A DNA stretch of 64,000 bases from Hybos culiciformis (taxonomy: Eukaryota; Arthropoda; Insecta; Diptera; Hybotidae), in assembly GCA_964007475.1 (NCBI GenBank), contig OZ023275.1:37071381-37135380 (forward strand), written 5' to 3'. Positions 36,886 through 51,800 of the stretch are shown piece after piece. Below the pieces are notes generated by a model. The model was given only the letters and a program-made list of their open reading frames with translations. It had not been told where the DNA came from and did no database searches. Numbering within the stretch: the first letter of the stretch is position 1; each line of letters begins with the position of its first letter. Made by a program: the position numbers and the translations under genes.

Positions 36886-39800
36886 CTATAAGAAAAAAAA
36901 AAGGTTTTACTTTTTCGGAAGTATTGAGAAAGTAAAAAATCTGGCTCTTAACACTAAGTTTATTGCACAATCACCTCTATTTTTTTTCAATTACAGCTTT
37001 AATTCACTATTTATTTTAGAATTATGTAAAGGTTTTACTACTTACCAAGCAGTGCTGAAATCCTTCAGTGAATTCTGCAAAGGACATTTTAATTTGATCT
37101 CTCGACTTTGTCGTCTTAAAGTCTTTGGAACTGGTCCCATCACTTTTTTTTATACCCTAAAGAAAATGGTATAAGTTTAATACAAAAAGTAAAAATATTT
37201 CAATGGGTGGAAATTTTACATTTTCTTTCCAATAAATAAATATATTTGATAAAATTATTAAGCATTGTACCTCAATTCGAAATCCTAATGTTGCTGTACT
37301 GGAAATTGTCTCCCGCCAAACCATATACCGTGGCTTTGTAACACCTTTGGCTTTATGTTCTTCTTCATTTGGGGCTTCTGGATCAATTTGAATCATTTTC
37401 TCATACATGTCTTTTCTCAATTTTGGTTTTTCCTTGGCTTTAGATAATTCTTCTTCCAAATATGTTCGGACACCGATTTTACAATCCATAACACAAGGTT
37501 GATGAAAATCACTTAAGAGATCTTGTAATTGTAAATATACTGCTAAAATATATAAAAAAAAAATTTCTATTAGTTAATTTTGTTTATTTTTTCGGTTTAA
37601 ATAATAAATTTCAACTAACATTCTCCATCTTCACTAATAACTTGTCCTTTATATTCTGGAACATATGGTCTCAAAACATCTTTCATAAGTACTTGAAAAC
37701 AAAGTTCTTCTTTTGGGCATAATTTTTTCAGTACTGTTCCTTGTTCAGGACCTGCTTTAAAATTCCCCTGATGACCGGCTAATTGAACCCATGGATATCG
37801 TTGCTTTTTGTATGTTTGAAAGAATGGAGTCCATTGTACAATATTACGTATTTTTCGCCATCCAGAAGGCTGAAATTAAAAACAAATAAGAAAAATTAAA
37901 TTTCTTTTAGTTTAATAAGTAAAATTTTGCAATTATCTTAATAAAGTCTTGTATTGTACAGAGTCTTTAATAACTTTAATACCAGCTTTAATTTTCTTAA
38001 TGATATTTAATCTTGATAATAAGTTTTTCATTTTTAACATAAAATGAATTATTATTAAAAATAAAAATAAATAACGTCAAGCTTTATAAATAAACCTGCA
38101 TTTAAACACATTGAATAAATTTATCATTTTAATGTCAATTAAATTAAATTCATTAAATTTAAAATTATTACACGCCAGCAAAATAACTACAAACTACTGA
38201 AAATAAAAATTTTAATAATTATTTTTATTATTTTTTGAAATAACAACGAGACCACCTAAAATTTTAGCGCCATAAATCATAATAAAATTTATTTTAACCA
38301 CAGAACAAGTGGCGAAAGGAAAAAATGTAAGTTTTACAATAAATTTTTATTGTGAGTGATTCATGAATTTAATCAATCAATATTAAATTAAAAAAAATAT
38401 ATGCAATTATGTTAAAAATAAAAAATACGCTTATATGTGTCTATGTAAAAATAAAGTTTTATTCAATAATAATATTAAATCAGATCAATAAAATTGCATA
38501 TTATTATGCATTATAAAATATTTACATAATTTATTTATGTTTATGAAATAAAAATTCAAATTGATATGCGTTAAAAGGTTTTATTTACAAGTATAGTTAA
38601 TGAATTTGTATATAGTTTAAATGTCAAATCGATTAAACCATATATTTGAGAAATTTTTGAAGCGAAGATTATGTGTTCATGTACGTACATTATCTGTTTA
38701 CAATTTTTTTTTTATTGATTGTCAAGCTTGACCTAATTTTAAAAGTCAATTGCTATTGCAAGATAAGAAACTTAGAATAAGGAACTTAATTCGTATAGTG
38801 AATTTTCTTTGAACTTTTTTTTCATTATGTTACTAAAATATTTTTGTGGACTATTTTAAGAGATTTGAAAAATATCTAATGTACTTATCTAAGTACTTCG
38901 TGTACATAATTATGTACATGAATGACACTTTATGTCTACAATTATTTTTAATAATTTAATATCAGGTAGGTATTCAATATACCTAATGTACGAAAACGAA
39001 TTGTTTTCATTAATTATTATTCTTTCGAAGTGATTTGATCATACAATTGTAGCAATGATAACATAATAATGTCTACGATAATACATAATAAATTAAATGT
39101 CTCTAACGAATCACTAACTATAAATTGTTAATTAATGCTCACAATACTAAAATTAGCACTATCACGATGGCAATGTACAACGAACAGCAGCTTACTAAAC
39201 ACAAAAATAAATGATCATGAGATCGTTAAAAAAAAAAAAAGTAATTGAACAAATTAATTAGCAGACATAACAATATGAACTAACGCTGTGAAATTTTAAT
39301 TTACAAATTTTTGTGTAAAAATATTATTTATTTTAATAATAAAATGAAATATTTTTAGAATATCTTAAAAGGATTTCAATAACTTTGAGTTTCGAAGTCG
39401 AAAAACAGTTATTCAATTAAAAATAATTATAAATTGCAAAAAACAATTCAAACATTAATTGTATCATTAATTTATTAAAAGACAAAATTTTTATTTATAA
39501 ACAAAAAATATAATGAATTAAATTAATAATATATTTCAAGAAAGTGTTGAAATAAAAGTTCATTGACGTCACTATCAGATTGTTTATAAATAATTAAAAT
39601 TTAATTCAAACTTTTGATCTGTGAACTTTAATAAATTAATAATTTATATGTAAATGAGATATGAATTAAAAATAGAAATCCAGTTATTATGTCAATTTAA
39701 TAAAACTCTATGAATCCACAAATATTTAATTATATAAACTTTTTTCATTTATGAATTAAGAACTTGATGAGCTGCCAAATATTTACTATAAATTTTAACT

Positions 39801-42800
39801 GACGACAAGTATTGTAAATTTGAACTTTTCAAAAAAACTTTTGATATTTGTGATAAGTGGTTATAATTTAAAACCTTAGTGAATTTAAAAAATTTTTTGA
39901 CAGGTCTTCCATAAATGAGAACTTTATAAAACTCTATAATCAATCGTAACTCCCACAGTTTTGACAAGACAAATATTGAAAAGAACAATATTTAGCTTGA
40001 ATTGTTTTAAACGACCGGCCGAGCTTTTTGCATACTACAATCCTTGGAAAACAATAATTTTATGACGCAATACCATAAAATAATTTACATATTTTTGAAT
40101 ACATATTTATACAAAATCTAAACTTTACAACACCAAAAACAAAGAATTAATTAAATTTAAATAATGTGATTTGTTGGCAAAATATTTTTATTTTATTTGT
40201 AAATATTTTGATATTGTTTCAAAAAAAAAAAAAATGTGATTGCAAATTAGCACTTCAATCATTATGCCAATTTACGCAATACCCGAACGAATATTTATTC
40301 AAAAAATTTTTGTAAATTTTTAAATTTATAATACAAAAATTTTTTTTACTCCGGTAATTTTTTAACCAAATTTTAAAGTCATTTTTTAGTACACAATAAT
40401 ATTTTTAAAAATTTTACTTAAAAAAATGGCTTAAAGTCTTTAAACTTAATAAAAGTCACGGTATGACAAAAAATTTTTTTTCGATTTGATAACGTAATAA
40501 ACCTTTATAGAGTAATAATAGTTTAACTCCTATATACATGTCTTAAAGTACATCAAAACTTACAACGCAACTATATGAAAAAAAATATTTTGATTTAAAT
40601 AAAAATTAAAAAAAAAAAAAAATAGTAAAAGCTTAATGTCCAAATACTATAAAAATAAATTACACTTTTATATGTAGGTACGTCGATCAATCTAAAAATA
40701 TTATTAATAATGTTCTTACTTTCATTTTTTTACAAAAATTTGAAAAAAAATGACAATCGTCACGTATTTGTTTATGAATGACTATACGTTATCGTTATGT
40801 TATCAGTATACTTATATTATATTACAAAAAAAAGGCCAAGAGCATACCTTATATTTATTTACATGCATATATTATTTAGTTTTGAAAATATTTATTATTA
40901 AACCACATTATAGATAAAAATATAATTTTATGTACTTTCGTCTTTAAGACTCAAATTCGAAAAATAAAATATTCTTGGATAAAATTTAATAACTTCTTCA
41001 ATCAACCACGAAACAAAAATTTATTAAAAAACGCTTAAAAGACCAATGTAATTTATTATAGCCAACAACTATTCACAAAAACAAAAACAAAAAATACAGC
41101 TCTAAATCACCGAAAATAAGATTAAGAAAATAAATAAAATGAAGTCATAATTGCGTCAAAAATATAACAAATAATGTCAGATTTTGTGAAATTCTTTATA
41201 ATACATGCAATGTGTACTTATGAATGTTTGTATATATAAATTTTGTTTTTAATTTTGACGCACTTTTAATGTGATTTAAAATTATTATTAATCATTGTGT
41301 CATTATTATAAATTTAAGAAGATAACATCCAGGCCTCTTTTTTTTGTTTGTTTTTGTTTAATTAATGATAATTATAGAAAAACAAAAACTTCCATTCTCA
41401 TTATATAATTAAAACAAAAAATTGAGTCACAAATACATTTATATTGAACTTTAAATATTATATAATTAAAAAAAAAATTTAGTTGAACCTAGATAAATAA
41501 ATATTATATTATAAGAAGTATGTACTATTTCTATTTGTTTACATAAAGTATATATGTGATATTTATAGCGGACGTGATAATTAATTTAAATGAGCAATAA
41601 TGATGGAAATAATATTATATCTTCATTTTCTTGCTGACATTTTTATGTACATTCATAAATTCTGTAGGTATATGCTTCAATTAAGTACTTAATAACTTTA
41701 GCTCTAATTAGAAGATTAACAAATTACATGTTGTATTATAAAGTTAAGAAATTCTAATCTGTAGTAAGTGTAGATGGAACTAGATATAACAAGTCAAATC
41801 ACTCAATTGAATTGATTATTTGTATATTACTATAATTGTGGATAAAAATATGAATTATAACTTTTTGTTAGGCGTGATCAAATTAGCAAAACAAACATCT
41901 TCTGATCGCTAACAAAGAAAGATAACGATTCAGTTGCGTAACTCGCATATCATTGGAAACAAAATATTGACATTAAAGAATTTTTAATTATCTAACTCTC
42001 TAAAACTATAATAGTTAGAAAATAGAATATTAAAGATATTTGTACTGCGGCATTGAGCATTCTTTAGAAACTGTTAAAGTGAAAATTTAATTCACTCAAG
42101 GAAAATGGGGAAAAATTATAATAATTGCATCAAAAAATCGACAATTTTTAATTCCTTATAAAATTTTAAATTAATTCTTAAGACTATGTCAAGGATATTT
42201 CATTGTGTTTTTTTTTCTCCCAAGTTTAATTTTTTTTTTTTTTAATTTTCACACAATTCAATGATGAATATTTTAAAATTCAAATAATAAGCTTTTTTAA
42301 TTCAATGACGTTTAATTCGTAGGCGTTATCTTCAAAATGCCTTAAGCTTTATTTTTACACAAATTTTATTTTTTTTTTTTAAATATTTTTTTATGAAATT
42401 TTTAACTTTTTCTTTTTGTGAATAGAAAAAATTTTAATTGTTTGTTTTAATTATATGGTATTAACATCATGAAAATACTTAATCCACGGATATTCTAACA
42501 TACAAATACGTAACTATATATGAGCCGTTTATTTTGAAATTGGTTTAAGTCCATTTGTTATTGTATTGAGATATTTAAGGTTTTGTGTTTGAATTGATTT
42601 AAAAATATACATTAATATTTCCATAAGCTAATTTTCAAGTGTCAAAATCAAAGCGGTTTTAATGATACTAGACTAAAATTGTTTATAAATAAAAAGAATA
42701 TATACTTTTGTGCTTATTGTTATCATTAACTATTTTTTTTTTGAAAAAATGGACTTAAACTACTTTCAAAATAAACGGCTCATATTTGAAAATGAACATT

Positions 42801-45800
42801 ACATACAATTGTACCATACTTATATAATTTGTACCTTAACATTAAATAACTTTACAACAATATAATAATAACTTCCGTTTGTTGAAAAATCGAAAAAATT
42901 GCATAATTTACGGCATGATAGTTGACTTTAAAAACATTATAAAATTGCATTATATAATTTTGTATGCGGGATTCAAACACTCATATAAATATTATCTTTA
43001 ACTTTTAACCAACAAAACCTCCAAAACTGAGACCTTATGATTTAAATTTTTGTTTTTATTTATTTTTCAAATATAAAAAAAAAAAATAAAAGAAAATTAT
43101 CATAGAAAAAAAAATTAGTTTTTTTTTGTTAATAAAATTTGATGTCCATGAACCATTAGTGTATACATTTTTAAGTATCTACATATAATATGCATATAGT
43201 TCATAAAAGCATAATTTAAATTAAGGTAAAATAAAAGAATAAAAAACATCTAAATTAAAAAAAATAAAAAGTTAAGTAAAAAAATTTAATAAAATTAACA
43301 TTTTTGTCTCATTTTTCAATTATGTTCATTTATTTATTTATTTATTTTTATTTTTTTTATTCAAGAATATTTTTTGTTGTAAAACAAAACAAAAAAAAAA
43401 TTAAATCTCTGACGTCAATGCAAATAGTTGCTAACAAAAAGCATTCAAATTATACACTTAATATACAGGAAACGTACACACCGTAAAAAATAATGAGATT
43501 CTTACAAACTGACACTGAACATTTTTCTCCTATACATATTATAATACACTTCAGAAGCAGAAAATATTATTCGTTTTTTTTTTTTTGTGTATACAACAAC
43601 ACGTTTGTTCTCTTTTTTTTCTTTTTTTTTAGTGCTAATATTAGCACATCAAATAACTTTAAAAAAAATTAGAAAATTTTCACAAATTCAACTTTTGTTC
43701 TTTGAAATTAGATATTTGATTATTTTATCACGTCAGTCTTATCAAAAAATTATAAATTTGATCAAAAATATCAAATTTATAATTTTTTGATACAAGCAGC
43801 ATTCAGAAAAACTAATTTAATTTTCCTCTCAAATAGATTTTTACAATATTATATTGAAATATTAGGATAATATGTATTAATTTGTACTAGACACTAGTTC
43901 TATTGTAATACCATATAGTATCATACTTACTATTATAGTATACATTTAATAAACATTCTTTAATCGTAAATAAATACCAAACATTTCTAACTAAAAACCT
44001 ATTTTTCCAGATCAAACTAATATTTTTACTATAGAAAATAAAATGCAAAATAATTTATACAAGTGTCAGACAGAAAATTTTTTCAACTTTTTAAATATAA
44101 TAAGATTTTATTTAATAAGAAATAAACAAATAAACACATGTTACTAATAGTAGTTTTTTCTTTAAATATACATATGTAAATAGGTTTTGAAAAGCATTTA
44201 AAACAAAATAGAACAACAGACTATGAATTTAGTAAATTATCTTGTTGTTCGGTAAAAAGGAAGCTGTAAAAATTAATTAGTTCTTCTTATCGAACAGCAT
44301 TCTATGTCCAAATGAAATAATAAATATTATCATGCTCATGTCAACATCGAAAATTCACAAAAAATGAATAAAAAATAAAAAACATGACATTATTAAAATT
44401 TAAAATTATCTTTAAGCGCCACATAAAAAAAAATTTTCAGTGCATGAATTTACGTGGATTTTAAATATATACATATGGAACTGAAATATTTTGATAGAAT
44501 TTTTATTTATATTTTTATTTTCGTTTTTTCCTTTTTTGCCACTAAGTAATAAAAACTTAATTTTGTGACAATAATAATCATTGAAAAGGTCAGAGTTCAT
44601 AATATAATTTTTTTATATAGCTTTTCTAAATAAATTGAGGCCTACCTATATTCATTAAATTGTTATTTATTTATTTTTATGGTTTTTTTCTAATTTATGT
44701 ATAAGAATCACGAGTTCAAGATATGATCATGACAGAGATCATGTATTTTTAAACTTTATTTACTATTATGTGTGTATAAAAAAAAAAATATTTTTTTGAT
44801 TAAAATAATTGAATCATTTATGAACTACATAATATACATTATTTTGTACATAAATCATCATTTCATGAAAAATTAGAGAATTAGTTTATACTATCTGATT
44901 CTCATCAAATTTTGTAAATAAATAGATATGTTTATAAATCAAAAAAAAAATTATAACGATAATTATAATTGATGTGAGATATTAGAAGTGCTTTCAATTG
45001 TTTCTAGTCAAGGTATCAAAATGAATAATAATTCATGTATATTGCTCGCCGTAGTGATTTATTTATATTTTATTTATACGGAAATTATGACGGATACAGT
45101 GGAGAAAAATTATTTAAAAATATAGTTTGATATAAAATGTTATATCATTGTATTAAACATTTAGAGAAATTTAAGTCTGAACAAAACTATAAAAAACGCT
45201 GATCTTTGCAATGAAAAAAATGTAAGCCTTCAATTTTAGATTTCATAAGAAATTTATTAAACCGCAAAATAACAAAAAAAATAAGGTCTCTTGTGGGAAC
45301 ATAATAAGACAAAATAATAAACCACAAATATAACTTCAAAACAGGCTATCATATTTAATATTACATTTCTAAATGCGACTTTATAATCAATTTTAGATTT
45401 CTGCTCATATTCATAAGATATTCGTTGTATAAAATTAATCATGATAATGTTATTTCAATTTTATTTTATATAGTTATTATATTAGGCAATTATTAGGTTC
45501 AGAATTGTTCAAAACAATAAGCAATTTTGAACTTTATTTTCTTAAATTTGCTTTCCGAATATACATCTCAAATTTTTCAGCTGAAGCTACTAAGAAATCT
45601 GATTCAAAACTACTAACAAGTTATTTATTATATCTTGGCTATATTTGTTTAAATTTGTTAATAATTTTATATAATAGATAACAAATTAATAAATACCCTA
45701 TCAATTGTTTGTTGAATCAATATATATAAGATATTAATTCAATAATATTATTTATTTCATATAGATTTTTATACAAGCAATAATTTTCAATTGAAATAAT

Positions 45801-48800
45801 GTCAATAATTCTAATTTAAACAATGAGTTTGGAAACAGATATAAGTCTCATACAAACATTCTTTAATAAAATATGTAATTACAAAATTATGCAATGTTTA
45901 TAGATATTTCATTGCATAATTTTTTTTTTTAAATCAAGAATAACTTATGAAATAATAAAAAATTAAATAATATTTAATGAATGAAATAGTAGATATAAAA
46001 TATTATAACTTTTACTATAATATTCGACAATTGAATAAAATATATATAATTTTTTTTTTTGAAACTAAATATATATTATTGTATTAAAAAACAAAATAAT
46101 TTAAAATTTTTTATAATTAATTTTATTATTCTACAAACATTTTTTATTATGCAATTTACAAACAATAATGTATTGAAATGTGGAGAAGAAGTTTGGAAAT
46201 ATCATAAATATATGTAAGATCATTTTTGTTAACGATCTTGACTTTGGACTATTAAATTATTTTAATTATCCCTATTATAAAAAAATTATTTAAGGTTTGA
46301 AGGTCTTAAATTATCTATAAAAGTAATATTTGTAGATTAATGCTTAATTTTTTAATTTTTTAATTTTATATTTTAATTTACCAACAAATAGTAAAATATA
46401 ATTTTAAACCAGTGTCCTTCTAGCAAATTTAGAAACTCAAACCATATGGAATGTTCTGAATTTTGCATGAAATTTATTTTCTATTTTATTTACTTTTAAA
46501 AATTAAAAAATTAAAAATTTTTTATGAAAATACTTGTCTTATCTATTTTTAGTTTCAAATAATACTAAAGCTGATCTCAAACCTTGAAAAATTTCTTCTC
46601 TAAAAATTAACAAAGCAGAAATTTTTGTTTTTTTTTTTTTTTTGAAAATTTATGTGTGATGTGTTTCAAAATTATTGGAGCACATAAATAAATAGTTATT
46701 ACAACATTTCACATTTCAAACTGTTTTCTACTGTTTAATTTAATAAAAAAAAAACAGTCAATTTTAGCCAGTTAGATGAGTTTACGTAGATATTATGTGT
46801 TTAACTTAACTATATGATGTAATAAGAGTGCATCACTTATGGCATATAAATATTTATTTTAAATTTATATATTTTATAATTATATATTTCTAAGCATAAA
46901 ATTTTTTAAATTATATTAAATTTCATATAAAAATTTAAATGATGATATATTAATCTTTTAAAAATATATATCTAGGTAAAGGTATATGTAGTTATTTGAT
47001 ATTTTGTTTTTAAACGTAAATACGTCAAAATATCAACGTCATAATGAAAACCGTGAAATGAAGACAATGTTTAAGCTTAGAGAAGAAAAAAGATTCAATA
47101 AAATATAATAAGAATAAGTAATAAAACTAGTATCAATCAATATTTATTTCATAGTTAGTGCAAAAATTTAAGTTAAAAAAAAATTTTATAAATGTGTATA
47201 TTTGATTAAAATTGACATATTTTATTTTAATATTATTATTTTTTTTTTTTCCATTTCAATTTTGTTTACACATTATATATCTCAAATTTAGGTATGAATA
47301 TCAAGTTTCATTTCATTTGGGTTTTATATGGTTTATTTATTTAATATAAAATTTTATCAATTAATTTTTAACAAATTTTTTGACATTGTGTCATATATAC
47401 TGTAAAATGTACCTACACTATATATGCAATAAAGAAATTTGTTATTTTGTTTATATTTTTATATTTATAAAAAAAAATTCCAAAGAGTTTATTTGAAAGA
47501 TTTATGATTGATCTGAATAAGGCAAAAATTTAGAAAACATGTTGAATAATTTTTTTTTTTTATTGATTTTTATAGTTAATAAAAATGGATCGTATTGAAT
47601 GATTAACTGAAATTCATTAAACAAATTTTTAAATTTATATTGCTAACTCATTTAAATTTGTTACTTTTAAGTATGGAAAGTATAACTGGAACCCGGGGCA
47701 CTAGATGAATTTTATTTTGATTTATATTTTGTATATCAAATAAAATCTTAATATCTTTCTACGTTTTGTTAAATATCAAGAATTTATTTTACTTGGTAGA
47801 ATTCGCGGTATATTATAGAAAACATGAGAAAATTTAATATATATACAACAAGCTGAAAAAAAATTTCATCTAAAGGAAAATTCTTTTCTCACCTCCTCGA
47901 CTATAAATTGAGCGCCACATGCTGAACAACATATTGTTTTTAATTTAATTGACGAATTAACTTCATAACTTCGATAAACAAATTTACCAGCTAATCGAGG
48001 AAAACAAGATATTTTCACCATTATTTATAAAATTCCAAAATAAAAATAAAATATTTATGATTTTTAAAATTTTCTTTGAAACTTTTCATGCATTTAAAAC
48101 AATTTTAATCAATTTAATTTTTTAGTTGTAGTATTTTTTTCAATTTTTCAGTTTTCGTTTCAGACTACAATTTTCCATTTAAATAATTTTTTTTTTAACA
48201 TTATTATTTCCAACAATTTGCTTTCATTAAAAATTTTGTTCTTGCAATTTTCACAAAAAGCTTTTAACAATTTTTTTTTTCTTAATAATTTTTTGACAGA
48301 ATGGCAAAAGAAAAACAAATAAAATTTTAATGAAGACGCGCCACGCCGGAGACAACAACTTAATCGTCAGAATTTCAATCAACTAACTAAAATAAAATAT
48401 ATAAATAATTCTGAAAATATCAAAATTCTAATAAAACTTTTGTACATGATGTTCATAAAAAAAAAGTAGAATTTCTACTACTTTTTCAACTAACCATATT
48501 TGTTACTTAGGTCTTAAATTGATAATGCAGTTTTCAATGTTGGTATGTTGCTATTTTCCGAAGCAAAATTAATTCATAAATTATTTTAAAAACGTCATAA
48601 ATGCAAAACAATATCATTAAAATCATATTTTAAGATAATTATTATTATTTACTATGGAATAATAAAACTACTGTAAATTTTCATTACACAGAAAGATTTA
48701 TTTTAGTCTCGGAGCTTGCTATTTAGTGCATATTTATATAGTGTGAATACGTATATAATTTAAAATGCAACAGATATATTTTTTTACTTAGAAAATAATT

Positions 48801-51800
48801 TCATATTGCGTTTTAACTTAACATACTTATTAGTAAAATATTATAGAAAAAGTTCTCCAGGTTTTGTCACGATAAAATATAAAATCTTTCAAAATTATTA
48901 GGTAATACTAATTATAAATTTTAAATTATTTATTCGAGAACAAAATTGTACATGGTCAATCAATAATCAGGAATTAATTAACCATTAGATGTCAATAATT
49001 GATTAGATCTTCTTCAACATTTATATCAAATAGAAATACCAATATTTTCTATCCACCAATTGACTATAATTCAGAGCCGAACTGAATCGATTAATGAACA
49101 TTGTTTAAGATATCTGCTCTTTGTTTAAATATTAATATTTATTTTATAAGCAATAATTAAAATTTTATTACACTCCCATATTAAAGAAATAATATAATTT
49201 TTTTTAAACTGATTTTCCCATATATAAATAACGTCAAAAGGATTAGTTACATAAAATATTGAATAATAAAATACAATTTTAATAATAAGTAGGTATAAAA
49301 CTAAAATAATATTAAAACGTAGCTAGTCATGAACAAGAATAAAACGAGAGAATAAATAGGACATTTACGGACTGAGTTGTTCAAAAAATAAATTTTATGT
49401 TAAATACCTGGAACAAAAAAAATGAATTCTAAAACGAACGAACTATAAAATATGCAAAATTTATTTTCAAAGATTAATTAAACTTGTAAGTACAGACTAT
49501 GTGACGCCACTCGCAAAAAAATCTTACCATTTATTATTTATAGATTTAAAAGTGTAAAAGTGTAAAAATGTCTCGATAATTTTTCATTCTAAAGTTATTG
49601 AAACTTACACAATGTGCTTTAAAAATTTTCAAATGTTCAAATTTTCACTAAATTTTAAGTGTACCAATATACTGATTATACTATATATTCTAATTAGATT
49701 ATCAGAGGTAGACAATTGAAACATAAAACATCAATGAAATTTTCTTTAATTTAAGGTGCCTAGAGATCAATGTAACATTAGAATATTTTGGTGTCACTTA
49801 ATACTCATTTTGTAATCACATTTATCAATATCAAGATTGACGTCAAAATGTAATTCTATTCTCGTTGCATCATCAGCATTATTTAAATTTCTTAAATTTG
49901 AATTAAATAGGGAATTTTTCATTAAAAAAAATAATATAAGTGATAATGATAACATACGTTAGAGTGTTTTCAAAAAATCTCTATAAATAAAACATCGAAT
50001 TGATAAGAAGTGGAAAAAAAGTAAGAAAAATGCACAAAAGATAATGCATAATTTTAATATAAAATTAAATTGTAGCAAAAATATAAAAGCCAGCTATTCA
50101 GCTATGTAATAATTCTGGAGGTTTTAACCATGACCTCTGTTGAATTAGATTGATATATATATTATACTTTTTACTATTTTGTTTTCATAACGAAATTTTA
50201 TAAATATAGCTAAAAAATATAGTATATACGATTTTCTTCCTAATCAGTAAAATTTAAATTTTTTTGACTTTGTTGACATTTAAAAAAATTCATGAAAATA
50301 ATCCACGTGCCAAATTTTATTTTTGAATTTTTTTCCTTATCAGATTTTCAATGAGGAAATATTTTTTGAAAACATTATTGTGTACTTATAGTGTATTTTA
50401 GAGGAGTAATGCCATTACATTTGTAGTCATTTTGTATGATTTCATTATTCTCACAATGAAATTTAAATTTAAATAATAAAAGATAATTTTATCACAAAAT
50501 GTCTTATGCACGCATAGTTAGTGAATTTGAATTAACAAAAATACAAAAAAATAAAATTCAAATTGTACTAATATTATAAAGTATGTAATTTTTACAGTGT
50601 TTGCATAACTTCAATAAATCAAAATATCATAGAAATAAAAATAGGACTTATATTAAAATATTATAAATGTTTTGATAGCTAAGTTTTTCGTTTTTCAGAT
50701 TTTTATATTAATAGTATGTATAAGTATATATTTCAGTAGGCAATTTCAAGTGTCTGAGATATTTTGACCGTTCTTACGTAACGTATTTCTAAAGTTTCTA
50801 AATCTAATTATTAAATTATGGATCTTTTTTTACGCTAGCATCAAGCATAAAATTATTGAATAAATTTAAGAAGAAAGTTGAGTTAATATTAGTTTCAAGA
50901 ACAAAAAACGTATAAAAAATAATATCTTTAATTAGGCAATTTCATTGAAAAAAAAAATTTATATTTTTTAATAAATTCAACCCACGTCAAAGCAATAATC
51001 TATCTATAAATCAAATAATTTTTTTTTTGGAACCAAAAATATTAATTACATAAACATAATTTGTTGTTTTTTCGCAATATCTAACGGATTTGCAATTTTA
51101 ATTTATTTGCTTAAATTTAGAAATAGTGCCAAGTAAACATTTTCATTTTCATGTAAAGGAATTGAAAATATAGATTGTTTTGTAAAAAAAACAAAATTTG
51201 TTTTATATTGGAATCATCGAGTCAAATTGAACTTATATAAATGTCAAAAAAATATGTATTTCAGTCCCGGCTTTTTTTTTAATTTTTTGAAGAAACAATT
51301 TTCATATTTGAATAATAAGTAAATTTCTAAATATATTTTAATTACACATTTTGACTGTATCTATTATTATATACCTTCGCTTTATCTTGTTTATTTGGAT
51401 CTTCTTCAATTTGAACATCTGAATCCCATTCTGAACTTAAATCATCACTCGAAGCATCACCGTAGTCCCATGGCATTGGAACTTCTAATAAAGATTTCGA
51501 ATACTGTACATATCCTGGACACAAGCCACAGCCATTTTTTGGTGAAGGAGATCGTCTATTTTGTTGAATAATTTTTTTTTTTAATACACCACCACCACCA
51601 ATACCCATTGATGAATTAAAATTATATTCACTTAAATTACTTTCAAAAAATCTAATATTTGCAGCCGTATCTCTATTGTCTAATGGTGGTGTTATGCAAA
51701 TACCGTGTGCTTCGGCAAACGCCTTACTACACTTATGCAATAAATTTATATTTGATTTTTTCCTAGGAATTTTTTTCAATCTTTCACCATTATTATCCTC

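Larger units (their letters stand above)
37870..47892 (-). other. large intron of the IP3 3-kinase gene
   Basis: About 10 kb between the 48-kb first exon and the common exons. Contents are AT-rich filler, a TA-flanked MITE (42,521-42,782), a perfect hairpin (43,740-43,792), two perfect CRE palindromes (39,564 and 43,410) and TTTA repeats (about 43,329-43,347). A less AT-biased patch at about 39,750-40,030 is open for 79 codons on the minus strand without a recognisable protein; it could be a non-coding first exon. Confidence 0.6.

Noticed and set aside
36767..37174. 135-codon plus-strand frame
   Set aside because: Antisense shadow of the two last IP3 3-kinase exons and their intron; the minus strand is clearly the coding one.
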